From positions 4,225,501 to 4,289,500 of the forward strand of contig NZ_CP155729.1 in assembly GCF_039724765.1 (NCBI RefSeq): a DNA stretch of 64,000 nucleotides, written 5' to 3'. Source of the DNA: Sagittula stellata E-37 (GTDB taxonomy: Bacteria > Pseudomonadota > Alphaproteobacteria > Rhodobacterales > Rhodobacteraceae). A program made the position numbers and the translations under genes. The notes beneath the pieces are model-generated. The model searched no databases. It was not told the DNA's origin and saw only the letters and a list, made by a program, of their open reading frames with translations. Positions 27,790 through 36,917 of the stretch are shown here, in pieces. Position 1 is the stretch's first letter. Each line of letters begins with the position of its first letter.

Positions 27790-28278
27790 GTGAATGCCCC
27801 GCAACATTCGACCAGTCCCTTGCTTGGAGGCGGCATCCTCGCCGTCGGGCTGGCAATCGCTGCCTATTCAAGGATCACGCTAGACCTGGGAAGCTTCATC
27901 CAGCCCGGACCAGGAGGGTTTCCCTTCGTTCTGGGGGTGCTGCTTATGCTGAACGGAGCGTTTTCACTCTTCTTGTCCCTCAAGGGCAGGCGCAATAACG
28001 CGCCTGCCGACATCTCTCCTTCACTGGTGCTGAACTACAGGGTTCTGGTCATCGTCATCCTGGCCATCGCCGCCTTTGCCCTCCTGCTTGAGACCTTCGG
28101 TCTGGCGCCTGCCTGTTTCGCCCTGATCCTGCTGTCGTCCGGGGTCATCCGCGACATGAGCCTGCTGCAGAAACTGATCGCCTCGGTGCTCGGTTCTGCG
28201 CTGGCGGTTCTGATCTTCGCCATCCTTCTCGCCATCCCGGTGCACATCTTCACCTGGCCCTTCGGAGGTCTGAAATGA
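27790..28278 (+). CDS. TTT transporter small membrane subunit (TctB family)
   Basis: The 162-residue protein has four hydrophobic segments and the family's N-terminal pattern, with PGPGGFPFVLGVLLMLNGAF near residue 40. It begins with GTG at 27790, behind an AAGGGAGA ribosome site; the nearby ATG at 27785 runs into a stop at once. It overlaps the next gene (ATGA). TctB is the smaller integral subunit that works with TctA and the TctC-type receptor. Confidence 0.88.
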   Translation: MNAPQHSTSPLLGGGILAVGLAIAAYSRITLDLGSFIQPGPGGFPFVLGVLLMLNGAFSLFLSLKGRRNNAPADISPSLVLNYRVLVIVILAIAAFALLLETFGLAPACFALILLSSGVIRDMSLLQKLIASVLGSALAVLIFAILLAIPVHIFTWPFGGLK

Positions 28279-29792
28279 ACGAGATCCTGTCCAATGCCAT
28301 GTTGGGCCTGTCCGTCGCGGCCTCGGCCGAAGGGCTCATGTATTGCACGCTCGGCGTGCTGGTCGGCATGGTCGTCGGCGTTCTGCCCGGGCTGGGCGCG
28401 CTGGCCGCGATCTCGATCCTGTATCCGATCACCTTCCACGTGGAACCACAGTACGCGCTGATCATGCTGGCGGGGATCTATTACGGCACCTCCTATGGCG
28501 GCAAGACCTCTGCGATCCTTCTGAACGTGCCCGGCACGACGGACGCGGCGGTGATCTGTCTCGACGGTCATCCCATGGCCCAGCAAGGAAAGGCGGGGAT
28601 CGCCCTGTTCATGAGCACGCTGGCTTCGTTCAAGGGCGCCGCCATCGGTATCATCGTGGTGATGCTGTTCTCTCCGTTGATCGCATCCGTGGCGCTGTCC
28701 TTCGGGTCGCCCGAGTATTTCGCCCTGATGGTCATGGGCTTGCTGGCGACGACCGCGATGTCCGACAGCGGGCCGGTCAAGAGCATCGCCATGGTCCTGC
28801 TCGGTATCGTCGTGGGGCTGGCCGGGACGGACGTGAACACCGGCGTGGAACGCTTTACCTTCGGCATGGAAACGCTTCAGGACGGGGTGAGCCTTGTGGT
28901 CATCGCCATGGGCCTTTTCGGTGTGACCGAGATCGTCTTCAGCTTTACCAACTCCAGCTTTTCGATCGGGAAAGTCAGCATGCGGTCCATGCTGCCCAGC
29001 AGGGACGACCTGCGCCGGTCGATTGCACCGATGTTTCGCGGGACGGTACTTGGGGCGTTCTTCGGGGCGCTGCCCGGGACCGGATCGACGATTTCGACCT
29101 TCATTTCCTATGGCACCGAACGCAAGCTGGCGAAACAGCCCGAGCGTTTTGGCAAAGGCGCAATCGAGGGCGTCGTCGGACCGGAGGCCGCCGCGAACAG
29201 CGCAGACATGACCGCCTTCATTCCCACGCTCACGCTGGGCGTGCCCGGCTCGACGTCGATGGCGCTGATCCTCTCGCTTCTGGTCGTCCACGGCCTGACA
29301 CCGGGCCCGCGTCTGATCACCGACCACGCGGACGTCGTCTGGGGGCTGATCATGAGCTTCTGGATCGGCAACATCATTCTCTGCGTCTTCAACATCCCGA
29401 TGATCGGCGTCTGGGTGCGCCTTCTGCAGATCCCCAGCCGCTATCTCTACCCGCTGATCCTGATGTTCATCTGCATCGGAACCTATTCGGTCCGCATGAA
29501 CGTGGGCGACGTGTGGCTGGTGATCGCCGCGGCCCTGTTCGGCGTCGGTGCGCGGCTCGCCAACTTTCCTGCCGGGCCTCTTTTGCTGGGTTATGTCCTG
29601 GGACCGATGATGGAAGAGCACTTCCGCCGGACGCTTCTTTTGTCCCGCGGCGATCCTTCGGCCTTCTTCGAAGGGGCGATCTGTCTGACGATCTACCTGA
29701 TTATCGCCTTGCTGTTCACGTTCAAGTTCATCCGCCAGACAAAGTTCGGCCGCTCGCTGTTTCGCAACCGCATCCTGAGCGAGGGGGAGTGA
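28275..29792 (+). CDS. TTT transporter large membrane subunit (TctA family)
   Basis: The 505-residue, roughly 12-span protein forms the permease. The family signatures PGLGALAAISILYPITF, GGKTSAILLNVPGT and a second inverted copy, ALPGTGSTISTFISYGTER, are clear. It moves the TctC-bound carboxylate into the cytoplasm by ion coupling. It starts within the tctB stop codon, which ensures coupled translation. Confidence 0.93.
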   Translation: MNEILSNAMLGLSVAASAEGLMYCTLGVLVGMVVGVLPGLGALAAISILYPITFHVEPQYALIMLAGIYYGTSYGGKTSAILLNVPGTTDAAVICLDGHPMAQQGKAGIALFMSTLASFKGAAIGIIVVMLFSPLIASVALSFGSPEYFALMVMGLLATTAMSDSGPVKSIAMVLLGIVVGLAGTDVNTGVERFTFGMETLQDGVSLVVIAMGLFGVTEIVFSFTNSSFSIGKVSMRSMLPSRDDLRRSIAPMFRGTVLGAFFGALPGTGSTISTFISYGTERKLAKQPERFGKGAIEGVVGPEAAANSADMTAFIPTLTLGVPGSTSMALILSLLVVHGLTPGPRLITDHADVVWGLIMSFWIGNIILCVFNIPMIGVWVRLLQIPSRYLYPLILMFICIGTYSVRMNVGDVWLVIAAALFGVGARLANFPAGPLLLGYVLGPMMEEHFRRTLLLSRGDPSAFFEGAICLTIYLIIALLFTFKFIRQTKFGRSLFRNRILSEGE

Positions 29793-29850
29793 TCCCCTTC
29801 CCCCACCCTGCATGACGGCCACTGGGCCACAAAGACACAAGGAGTATCCT

Positions 29851-31506
29851 ATGTCCGACTATTACGACCTTGGTGACTACAGCTACGCGGTTTCGACCCA
29901 GTCCCCTGAAGCGCAGACATGGTTTGATCGCGGCGTGGTCTGGTGCTTCGGTTACAACCATGACGAGGCGATCGCCTGCTTTCTCAAGGCGATCGAGCAC
30001 GACCCCAATCTTGCCATCGCATATTGGGGCGTGTCCTACGCATCTGGCTGCAACTACAACAAGCCTTGGGAGGCCTTCGACGACGCGGACATGCAACTGT
30101 CGCTGGAGCGGGCCTTCGACTACAGCCGCCGCGCACTGGAAAAGGCCGAGCACGCATCGGAACTTGAGGCGGCGCTGATTTCCGCCCTCGCCAAGCGATA
30201 CCAGAGCGCCGAGGTGCCCGGGCTCGAAGGGTTCTGCGTATGGAACGACGATTTCGCCGACGCCATGCGGGAGGTCTACACGCAGTTTCCCGACGATCTG
30301 ACCGTGGTCACCTTCTTCTGCGAGGCCATCATGAACCGGACGCCATGGGCGCTTTGGGATCTTGGGACCGGCGCCATCGCCGAGGGCGCCAGCACAGCCG
30401 AAGCCGTCGAGGTCAGCGAACGCGCGCTGAAGCGGCCCGAAGCCTACCGGCATCCGGGCTTGCTGCACATCTATATTCACCTGATGGAAATGTCGCCGTT
30501 TCCAGAGCGCGCCTTGCGTGCCGGGGACGCCTTGCGCGATCTGGTGCCCGACTCCGGTCACCTGCGGCATATGCCTACGCACATCGACGTGCTGTGCGGC
30601 CATTACGAACGCGTGGTCGCTTCGAACGGTGACGCGGTCAAGGCGGATCGGAAGTATCTGGAGCGCGAGGGGGCGATCAATTTCTACTCGCTCTACCGCT
30701 GCCACAACTACCACTTCAAGGTCTACGGAGCGATGTTCCTGGGCCAGTACACGCCGGCCATCGAGGCCGCGACCGAGATGGTCGCCACCCTGCCCGAAGA
30801 CCTGCTGACGGTTCAGTCGCCGCCGATGGCGGACTGGCTCGAAGGCTTCATCTCGGTGCAGCAGCACGTCTATATCCGCTTCGGCAAGTGGGACGAGATC
30901 GTGGCCCAGGCGCAACCCGAGAACAGCGAATTGTTCTGCGTGACCAACGCCATGATGCGCTACGCCAAGGCCGTGGCCTATGCCGCCAGCAACCGCGTCC
31001 CCGAAGCCGAGACAGAGGCGAAACACTTCGAAGAGGCATTTGCGCTGGTGCCCGAAAGCCGGATGCTCTTCAACAACACCTGCCGCGACATCCTGACAGT
31101 GGCACGCGAAATGATGCTGGGCGAGATCGAGTATCGCAAGGCCAACTACGATCAGGCTTTCGCCCATCTGCGCAACTCGGTCGATCTGAGCGACAACCTG
31201 CCCTACGACGAGCCCTGGGGCTGGATGCAGCCGACCCGTCACGCGCTTGCCGCGTTGCTTCTGGAGCAAGGTCATGTAGAGGACTCGGCCCGCGTCTACG
31301 AGCAGGATCTGGGGCTGGATCCATCGCTGCCACGGGCCGTCCACCACCCGGACAACGTCTGGAGCCTTCAGGGTTACAACGAATGCCTCAAGAAGCTGGG
31401 CCGCGACGCCGAGGCCGCCTTGGTCGGCCAGCGTCTGACGCTGGCAAAGGGGCGTGTCGACGTTCCGGTCCGGTCGTCCTGCTACTGCAAGCAGGGCAGC
31501 TTCTGA
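29851..31506 (+). CDS. TPR-repeat protein with Cys-rich C-terminus
   Basis: The 551-residue soluble protein is made of helical pairs of the TPR type (NHDEAIACFLKAIEHDPNLA, AEALVGQ region near the end). It contains a conserved-looking SGCNYNKPWEAF element near residue 60 and many Tyr and His residues. It closes with SSCYCKQGSF, a CxC motif that could bind metal or be oxidised. There is no signal peptide. It follows tctA by 58 bases with an AAGGAG ribosome site. The function is unknown; a scaffold or metal-dependent accessory of the pathway is possible. Confidence 0.72.
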   Translation: MSDYYDLGDYSYAVSTQSPEAQTWFDRGVVWCFGYNHDEAIACFLKAIEHDPNLAIAYWGVSYASGCNYNKPWEAFDDADMQLSLERAFDYSRRALEKAEHASELEAALISALAKRYQSAEVPGLEGFCVWNDDFADAMREVYTQFPDDLTVVTFFCEAIMNRTPWALWDLGTGAIAEGASTAEAVEVSERALKRPEAYRHPGLLHIYIHLMEMSPFPERALRAGDALRDLVPDSGHLRHMPTHIDVLCGHYERVVASNGDAVKADRKYLEREGAINFYSLYRCHNYHFKVYGAMFLGQYTPAIEAATEMVATLPEDLLTVQSPPMADWLEGFISVQQHVYIRFGKWDEIVAQAQPENSELFCVTNAMMRYAKAVAYAASNRVPEAETEAKHFEEAFALVPESRMLFNNTCRDILTVAREMMLGEIEYRKANYDQAFAHLRNSVDLSDNLPYDEPWGWMQPTRHALAALLLEQGHVEDSARVYEQDLGLDPSLPRAVHHPDNVWSLQGYNECLKKLGRDAEAALVGQRLTLAKGRVDVPVRSSCYCKQGSF

Positions 31507-32262
31507 GTGCGCAGCGTCAGCATGCCGAACGGACTCCTCCGGCACAGCCTCCCGATCTCCCTCGCGGCCCTGTGCTGTGCGGGATGGCTGGCTATGTTCG
31601 GCATGCTGGCACGCCCGGACCCTCTGGGCGCCCTGACACCTTTTGGGCCCGGCATGCAGGCTGTCGACATGGTGCGGCTTCACGTGTTCCACGATTTCAG
31701 CGCCTTGCTTGACCCGGCGGCCCTCTGTGCCTTCCAGCCAGACCGCCAGGCCTTTGCGGTGATTGCGGAAATCGCCGTCATGTGGCTGTCCATGGTTCTT
31801 GCGATGGTGCTGCCGTCGTGGGCCTGTGGCGGCGCACTGGCGCGGACATGGCCGGAAACCAATGCGCGTTTCCGGATGGGGATCTGCGCGGGCTTGCTGT
31901 GCCTGTGCGGCGCGGGGGCGCTGGTTCAGATCCTGGCGCAGGGTCTGGGCGTCCTATCGCCACAACTGAGGATCACCTCTGCCCCCGTACAGGCAATTTT
32001 CCTGTGCGCATCTGTGCTGTTTTTCGGCCTGCGCCGCCTTGAACGAGATCCCGGCAGTCCGGCCACGGGAAAGGGGTTTTCGGGCGGGTTTCGCTGGATG
32101 ATCCGGAGGCTGTTGCGCTGCGTCCCGATGCTCCTGCTCATGTTCCCACTCGGCCTTATGAACGTTCTTGCCATGCTCGTCATGCTTGCCGTCATGGCGC
32201 TTTCACAAAAGTCCCGGTCCCGGCCTGCCTCTGCGCGCACCGGCTCTGCCACGGTCACGTAG
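31507..32262 (+). CDS. DUF2182-like integral membrane protein
   Basis: The product (251 aa from GTG at 31507, or 246 from ATG at 31522) has about five membrane helices. The pattern VMWLSMVLAMVLPSWACGG followed late by LLLMFPLGLMNVLAMLVMLAV matches the two Met-rich helices of DUF2182, a family suggested to bind metal. It lies directly after the TPR protein and 7 bases before the MocR gene. A link between the TPR CxC tail and this Met-rich membrane protein is worth testing. The start codon is uncertain because no strong ribosome site is visible. Confidence 0.6.
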   Translation: MRSVSMPNGLLRHSLPISLAALCCAGWLAMFGMLARPDPLGALTPFGPGMQAVDMVRLHVFHDFSALLDPAALCAFQPDRQAFAVIAEIAVMWLSMVLAMVLPSWACGGALARTWPETNARFRMGICAGLLCLCGAGALVQILAQGLGVLSPQLRITSAPVQAIFLCASVLFFGLRRLERDPGSPATGKGFSGGFRWMIRRLLRCVPMLLLMFPLGLMNVLAMLVMLAVMALSQKSRSRPASARTGSATVT

Positions 32263-32269
32263 GCCGCAC

Positions 32270-33748
32270 ATGATCCTGCCGATCAGGATTGACCGGTGCC
32301 AAGGTGCCGGGCTGAGCGACCAGATCACTGCGCAAATCTCGCGCCTGATCTTCAAGGGCGTCCTTCCGCCCGGACGAAAGCTCTGGTCCTGCCGCGGACT
32401 GGCGCGCGATCTGGGCGTGGCGGTGAACACGGTGACCTCCGCGTATTCCCGGCTCGAAACCGAAGAGCTTATCGAGGCGCGCCCGCGGTCCGGGTTCTTT
32501 GTCAGTGCCAAGAGCGGTGTGCACACAGACATGCCGGTGCGCGCACATCCGCCCCGCCCGGGCGGAGCGCCGATCACCGCCAAGCTGAACCGCTGCGCGC
32601 AGACCGAAAAGATCACCACCATTCAACGCCCGAAAGACTGGCGGCGCTATCCGTATCCTTTCGTCTGCAACCAGATCGACGAGGCCGACTTTCCGGTGGC
32701 GGAGTGGCGGGAATGCTCGCGCATCGCCATGGCCCGCAAGAGCGTCAATCTCTGGTCGGCGGACGGAGATAACGACGACAGCCCCGAGCTGATCGAACAG
32801 GTAAACCAGCGAGTCCTGCCGCGCCGCGGGATCTTTGCAGAAACGGACAGCACGCTGATCACGCTCGGCTCGCAAAACGGCATCTTCCTGACCAGCTATC
32901 TGTTCGGCGCGTCCGGCAGCGTTGCCGCGATGGAAGACCCCGGCTATCCCGATGCCCGCCGGATCCTGAGCGCAAACTTCGGCAAGGTGGTTGCACAACC
33001 GGTCGATGAGGAGGGTCTGATCGTGGATGAACGCCTGCGCGGCGTCGATCTGGTCTATACCACCCCCAACCGGCAATTCCCGACCGGCGTCACCCTGTCC
33101 GACCGGCGACGCAGGGAATTGCTGGAAGCCGCCGAGGCCTATGACTTCTACATCATCGAGGACGATTACGCGTGCGACGTGGACTTTCGGCCCTCTCCTC
33201 CCATGTCGCTCAGGGCGTCTGACACAGCCGACCGCGTCATCTATCTGGGGAGCCTTTCCAAAAGCCTCGCACCCGGTCTCAGGCTTGGTTACTTGAACGC
33301 CTCGCCAAAATTCATTGCCGCAGCCAGAGACTGCCGAAGCATGGTCATGCGCCACCCGCCGTTCCTGCTGCAGCATACGGCGGCGGTGTTCCTTGAACAG
33401 GCGTTCTACGACGGGCTGTTGCTGCGCAAGAAGCGTGACCAGGAAGAGCGTTGGAACATTGCTTCGTCGGCGCTCGGAAGTCAGGTGTCCGCCTTGAAGT
33501 TTACCGGAGCGTTTGGCAGCACCAACTTTGTCGCCTGCGATCCCGAAGCGAAACTCGACGCGCAAACCATTGCCTCCGAAGCGGCCAGCCACGGTATCCT
33601 GGTCGAGCCGATCTGGCCTTGTTACCAACAAGAGGGTGCCGGACGTTCCAGGTTTCGCATCGGAGTGTCGTCGATCCCGCGCGATCGGATCGCCCCGGGG
33701 CTGGACCTTCTCAACAGCACCATCGATGCGCTCAGATCGTCCCTGTGA
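32270..33748 (+). CDS. MocR-family (GntR wHTH + aminotransferase-like) transcriptional regulator
   Basis: The 492-residue regulator has a GntR winged helix (residues 10-75, including SRGLARDLGVAVNTVTSAYS-like sequence). A type I aminotransferase-fold domain follows, with TTPNRQFPTGV, IIEDDYACD and LGSLSKSLAPGLRLGYL, the last holding the PLP lysine. MocR regulators sense amino compounds through PLP. It closes the CapA-TTT-PrpD-TPR operon, so the inducer is plausibly an amino acid or imino compound related to the imported solute. The ATG at 32270 is inferred from the family start. Confidence 0.88.
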   Translation: MILPIRIDRCQGAGLSDQITAQISRLIFKGVLPPGRKLWSCRGLARDLGVAVNTVTSAYSRLETEELIEARPRSGFFVSAKSGVHTDMPVRAHPPRPGGAPITAKLNRCAQTEKITTIQRPKDWRRYPYPFVCNQIDEADFPVAEWRECSRIAMARKSVNLWSADGDNDDSPELIEQVNQRVLPRRGIFAETDSTLITLGSQNGIFLTSYLFGASGSVAAMEDPGYPDARRILSANFGKVVAQPVDEEGLIVDERLRGVDLVYTTPNRQFPTGVTLSDRRRRELLEAAEAYDFYIIEDDYACDVDFRPSPPMSLRASDTADRVIYLGSLSKSLAPGLRLGYLNASPKFIAAARDCRSMVMRHPPFLLQHTAAVFLEQAFYDGLLLRKKRDQEERWNIASSALGSQVSALKFTGAFGSTNFVACDPEAKLDAQTIASEAASHGILVEPIWPCYQQEGAGRSRFRIGVSSIPRDRIAPGLDLLNSTIDALRSSL

Positions 33749-34127
33749 ACCGCAAAACAGCAGGAACCGAAGAGAATCTGGGGATCGGCGCGACAGGCAA
33801 GACAATGCCGACGCCGTATCCGGCAAACACCAGCATTACATCGATAAACGACCTCCAAATCGGCACTATTCACTGCAGTGCAGATTCGAACTTCCTGCCT
33901 TCCACTGCGGCTGCGGAGTCTTGGCCACAAATTCCTCACCCTCTGCGGGACCTTTCTGACGTTCAGCGTTTTTCTACTTAGGTGCGGAATGATCGCTCCG
34001 GACAATGACAGAGCCACCTACGCGCTGGATCTGCACAACATATGCTTGAACCAGTCATTTCTGAGCCCGCAGTTGCATGCGACGATTGGCCATTTAAACA
34101 CCAGCACGTCGGGTCTATAGATGGCGC
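33749..34127. other. 379-base gap between the MocR gene and the copper operon
   Basis: I find no gene. Short frames here look like shadows. The stretch contains AT-rich segments near 34000-34110 that probably hold the promoter of the copper-delivery genes. Confidence 0.4.
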
Positions 34128-34481
34128 ATGCTTCGCCATTGCGCCCGCACGTTCACACCCTTTCTTGTCGCGTGTCTCTTCGCGGTGCTGAGTGCCGTGT
34201 CCGCGTATGAGATGGCACCGGACCGCGGGACAATGGAACGCCAGGCCACCCTCCTGGCGATGGGCGAAACGCTCGATGCGCTCTGCGGTCTTTCCGATGA
34301 CGGAGAGAAGCATCACTGCCCGTTCTGCCACAAGCTGCCCGATGCGCCCCGCATCGCCGCACCTGACGACGCTGCCCGCATCACCCGGGTCATTGCCCAT
34401 CGTTTGGGGCACGACCTCGTTGTCGGGCCGCAGGATATCCGGGTCCACGCATCTCCCCGCGCGCCGCCGCGCCACGTCTGA
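34128..34481 (+). CDS. small secreted protein with CxxC motif, first gene of a copper operon
   Basis: This 117-residue protein starts with a signal peptide (FLVACLFAVLSAVSA) and contains HHCPFCHKLPD near residue 62, a His/Cys cluster suited to binding copper. It has the style of DUF2946-type small proteins found beside copper genes. The YcnI-PCuAC gene starts 96 bases later. The role, probably periplasmic copper handling, is inferred from neighbours. Confidence 0.62.
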   Translation: MLRHCARTFTPFLVACLFAVLSAVSAYEMAPDRGTMERQATLLAMGETLDALCGLSDDGEKHHCPFCHKLPDAPRIAAPDDAARITRVIAHRLGHDLVVGPQDIRVHASPRAPPRHV

Positions 34482-34577
34482 TCCCTGACATCTTGGTCCG
34501 CTTCGCATTGGCCGGAGCGGGATTTTTCCGGGACGCCGCCCTTTGCGCGCGTGTTCCTTCCGACTGGAGACAGACAT

Positions 34578-35552
34578 ATGTTCATCAAGACCACTCTGAC
34601 CGCCGCGGCGGCCCTTTTCGCGCTGTCCGGCACAGCCTTCGCCCATGCAACGCTCGAGCAGAAAGAGGCCGCGATCGGCGCAACCACCAAGATCACCCTG
34701 CGCATTCCGCATGGCTGCGACGGCGAGGCCACAAATGCCGTGCGCTTCGAGATCCCCGAAGGTTTCTATGCCGTGAAGCCGATGCCCAAAGCCGGCTGGG
34801 AGCTGACCACCGAGACCGGAGCCTACGAGACGCCCTACAACAACCACGGCCGCGAGATGACCGAGGGCGTGCGCGCGGTGACATGGTCCGGCGGCGATCT
34901 GCCGGACGAATTCTATGACGAGTTCACAATCCGCGGCGCCGTCGGCCCGCAGCTTGCCGCCGGCGAAGCGCTCTACTTCCCGGCGGTTCAGACCTGCGCA
35001 AATGGCACAGCGGATTGGACCGATATCAGCGGATCCCACGACGTTCCGAACCCGGCGCCGTCGCTGATGCTCGTCTCGGGCGACGGGGGGCACGGACATG
35101 GCCACGGCCATGGCGATGCCGCAATGAAGAAGGGCGCGACGGTGACGCTTGGCGATCTTGAAATCTCGGCGCCCTTCGCGCGGGCCACGCTGCCGAACCA
35201 GCCCGTGGCGGGCGGCTTCATGACCCTCACCAATACCGGTGAGACGGATGACACGCTCATCGCGGCACGTTCTGCAGCCGCGGGCCGGATGGAGGTCCAC
35301 GAGATGGCAATGGACGGCGATGTCATGCGGATGCGCGAACTGGAAGACGGCCTTCCAATTCCGGCTGGCCAGACGGTGACGCTGAAACCCGGCGGCTACC
35401 ACGTGATGTTCATGGATCTCGCCGGGCCGCTGTCCGAAGGCGACAGCGCCGAGGTCACGCTTACATTCGAGAAGGCCGGCGAGGTGACGGTGACCATGCC
35501 AGTCGTGGCGCGTGATGCCGGCGGCGCGGCGCATGAGCACGGGAGCCATTGA
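34578..35552 (+). CDS. YcnI (DUF1775)-PCuAC fusion copper-binding protein
   Basis: The 324-residue secreted protein joins two copper modules. After the signal peptide ending AFAHATLEQKE, residues 20-175 form a YcnI/DUF1775 domain whose mature N-terminal His coordinates copper. A His-rich linker (HGHGHGHGD) leads to a PCu(A)C domain, with MEVHEMAMDGDVMRM and KPGGYHVMFMDL carrying the Met/His ligands. PCuAC hands copper to the CuA site of cytochrome oxidase. The downstream SCO gene starts at the stop codon. Fusing both domains in one chain suggests copper transfer within one protein. Confidence 0.88.
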   Translation: MFIKTTLTAAAALFALSGTAFAHATLEQKEAAIGATTKITLRIPHGCDGEATNAVRFEIPEGFYAVKPMPKAGWELTTETGAYETPYNNHGREMTEGVRAVTWSGGDLPDEFYDEFTIRGAVGPQLAAGEALYFPAVQTCANGTADWTDISGSHDVPNPAPSLMLVSGDGGHGHGHGHGDAAMKKGATVTLGDLEISAPFARATLPNQPVAGGFMTLTNTGETDDTLIAARSAAAGRMEVHEMAMDGDVMRMRELEDGLPIPAGQTVTLKPGGYHVMFMDLAGPLSEGDSAEVTLTFEKAGEVTVTMPVVARDAGGAAHEHGSH

Positions 35553-36151
35553 TGAGCCCGTTGCGCAAAATCGCGCTCGTGGCATGGGGAGGGCTGGCTC
35601 TGCTGGCCCTTCTCGCCTTGAGCTGGTTTTACATCCTCGAGCCGCGCCTGAACCAAAGCGTCACCGACAGGCTCGGTCATGGCGACTACGCGCTTGTCAC
35701 GAGTGATGGCGGCACCTTCACCGAAGACACGCTCGACGGCGCGCCGTCTGCGGTGTTCTTCGGCTTTTCCCATTGCCCCGAAGTGTGCCCGACAACGCTC
35801 GGCGATATCAGTGTCTGGCAGGACATGCTGGCAGAGGACGGCCTCGGCCCGATCCGCACCTTCTTTGTCACGGTGGACCCGGAGCGGGACACGCCCGAGA
35901 TGCTTGGCGATTACGTCTCCTGGGCGGAAGGCGTGACCGGCGTCTCCGGCTCCCGCGAGGAGATCGACAAGGCCATCCGCGCCTTCCGCGTTTACGCACA
36001 GAAGGTGCCGCTCAAGGACGGCGGCTATACGATGGACCACTCGGCGATGGTGCTGCTTTTCGATGAGGATGGCCGCTTTTACAAACCCATCAACTATCAA
36101 GAAGATCCTGAGCGAGCGGTCGGAAAGATCCGAAGCCTTCTCGCCGGCTGA
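35552..36151 (+). CDS. SCO-family copper chaperone
   Basis: The 199-residue protein has an N-terminal membrane anchor (LVAWGGLALLALLALSWFYI), then a thioredoxin-like domain with the copper-binding CPEVCP motif near residue 77 and the partner His in YTMDHSAM near 160. SCO proteins insert copper into cytochrome c oxidase subunit II with PCuAC, encoded just upstream. The ATG overlaps the upstream TGA (TGATG), so translation is coupled. A terminator follows. Confidence 0.9.
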   Translation: MSPLRKIALVAWGGLALLALLALSWFYILEPRLNQSVTDRLGHGDYALVTSDGGTFTEDTLDGAPSAVFFGFSHCPEVCPTTLGDISVWQDMLAEDGLGPIRTFFVTVDPERDTPEMLGDYVSWAEGVTGVSGSREEIDKAIRAFRVYAQKVPLKDGGYTMDHSAMVLLFDEDGRFYKPINYQEDPERAVGKIRSLLAG

Positions 36152-36169
36152 CCTTGTACATGAACGACC

Positions 36170-36199
36170 GTCGCTCCGGAGGGTTCCCGGAGCGACTTT
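36170..36199 (+). terminator. rho-independent terminator of the copper operon
   Basis: A perfect 10-bp stem (GTCGCTCCGG/CCGGAGCGAC) with a 7-base loop is followed by TTT. It begins 18 bases after the SCO stop codon. Confidence 0.75.
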
Positions 36200-36416
36200 C
36201 ACAGACAATCGAACGAAGCCCGGGGCGTGGCAGAGTCATTGTCGCGGACAGGCACGTCCGTGCTCTATCGCGCCGTCTGGCCCGGGCACGTCCATGTGGG
36301 CTCCATCATCCCGCCCTTCGACATCCTCATCGCGGTCAACGAAGCGGCTACCTCTTCAAGGACGAATACACGCTCACAACGCGACCCGGCCTAAACATCG
36401 GCATGCCGCAGGCGCC

Positions 36417-36818
36417 GGCGTGGATGCGGTGAAGCTCAGCCCGTGGAATCTGAAGTCCGAGCGCATCGAGTACCGTCGTAAGAAGACAGCGTGGATCGGT
36501 GGCGTTCCAGTCAGAACCCCAATGCACGCGGGCTTACTTGATTTGCCGGGCAGGCTTCCCGAAGACCGTCCCTTTCTCGCAACGAATCGTGGTGCAGAAC
36601 GCACAGCTGAGAAGTTTGGCAATTACATGCGGGAGTGATGAGAAGAGGTCGGCTTGCCAGCCTACACCGCACACGGGCTGCGCAAGGCGTGCGCCCGTTC
36701 CTTGGCCGAAGCCAAAGAGATCGGCGCAGTCACGGGCCCAAAACCGCTAGCCGTCTTGCAACGCTACACCGAGATCGCTGACCGAGTAGGCATGACCAAT
36801 TCTGCGATTGGAAACTGA
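36417..36818 (+). pseudogene. C-terminal remnant of a tyrosine integrase
   Basis: One reading frame encodes the catalytic half of a phage-type integrase: GVDAVKLSPWNLKSERIEYR, then FLATNRGAERTAEKFGNYM, then GLPAYTAHGLRKACARSLAE (with the HxLR box) and LAVLQRYTEIADRVGM (with the catalytic Tyr). Two consecutive TGA codons (36636-36641) interrupt it, exactly where relatives have Trp-Cys. The N-terminal half is missing or unrecognisable upstream (36200-36416 holds no identifiable gene). It lies beside the 3' end of tRNA-Lys, the usual integration site for such enzymes, so it is a decayed mobile element. Confidence 0.82.
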
Positions 36819-36917
36819 TCGCCCGCCCGAATGGCGAGCACAATCTGCCAAACCTTCTAGAGCGGTTCGTCAACTACGAAACCAACCCCAAGCAGGGAAA
36901 GGACATTTTGTGATCAG

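Noticed and set aside
28035..29840. 601-codon minus-strand frame over tctB-tctA and the TPR start
   Set aside because: The plus-strand frames have TctA and TctB family signatures and coupled starts; the opposite frame is rich in Arg/His/Asp/Gln as expected for antisense of membrane genes.
36154..36432. Possible small protein after the SCO gene
   Set aside because: Its start overlaps the terminator hairpin, the translation has no recognisable pattern, and it lies within the degraded integrase region.
36636..36641. Tandem TGA read as selenocysteine or Trp recoding
   Set aside because: No SECIS-like hairpin is evident, the N-terminal half of the integrase is missing, and the setting (next to a tRNA) fits a dead integrase.
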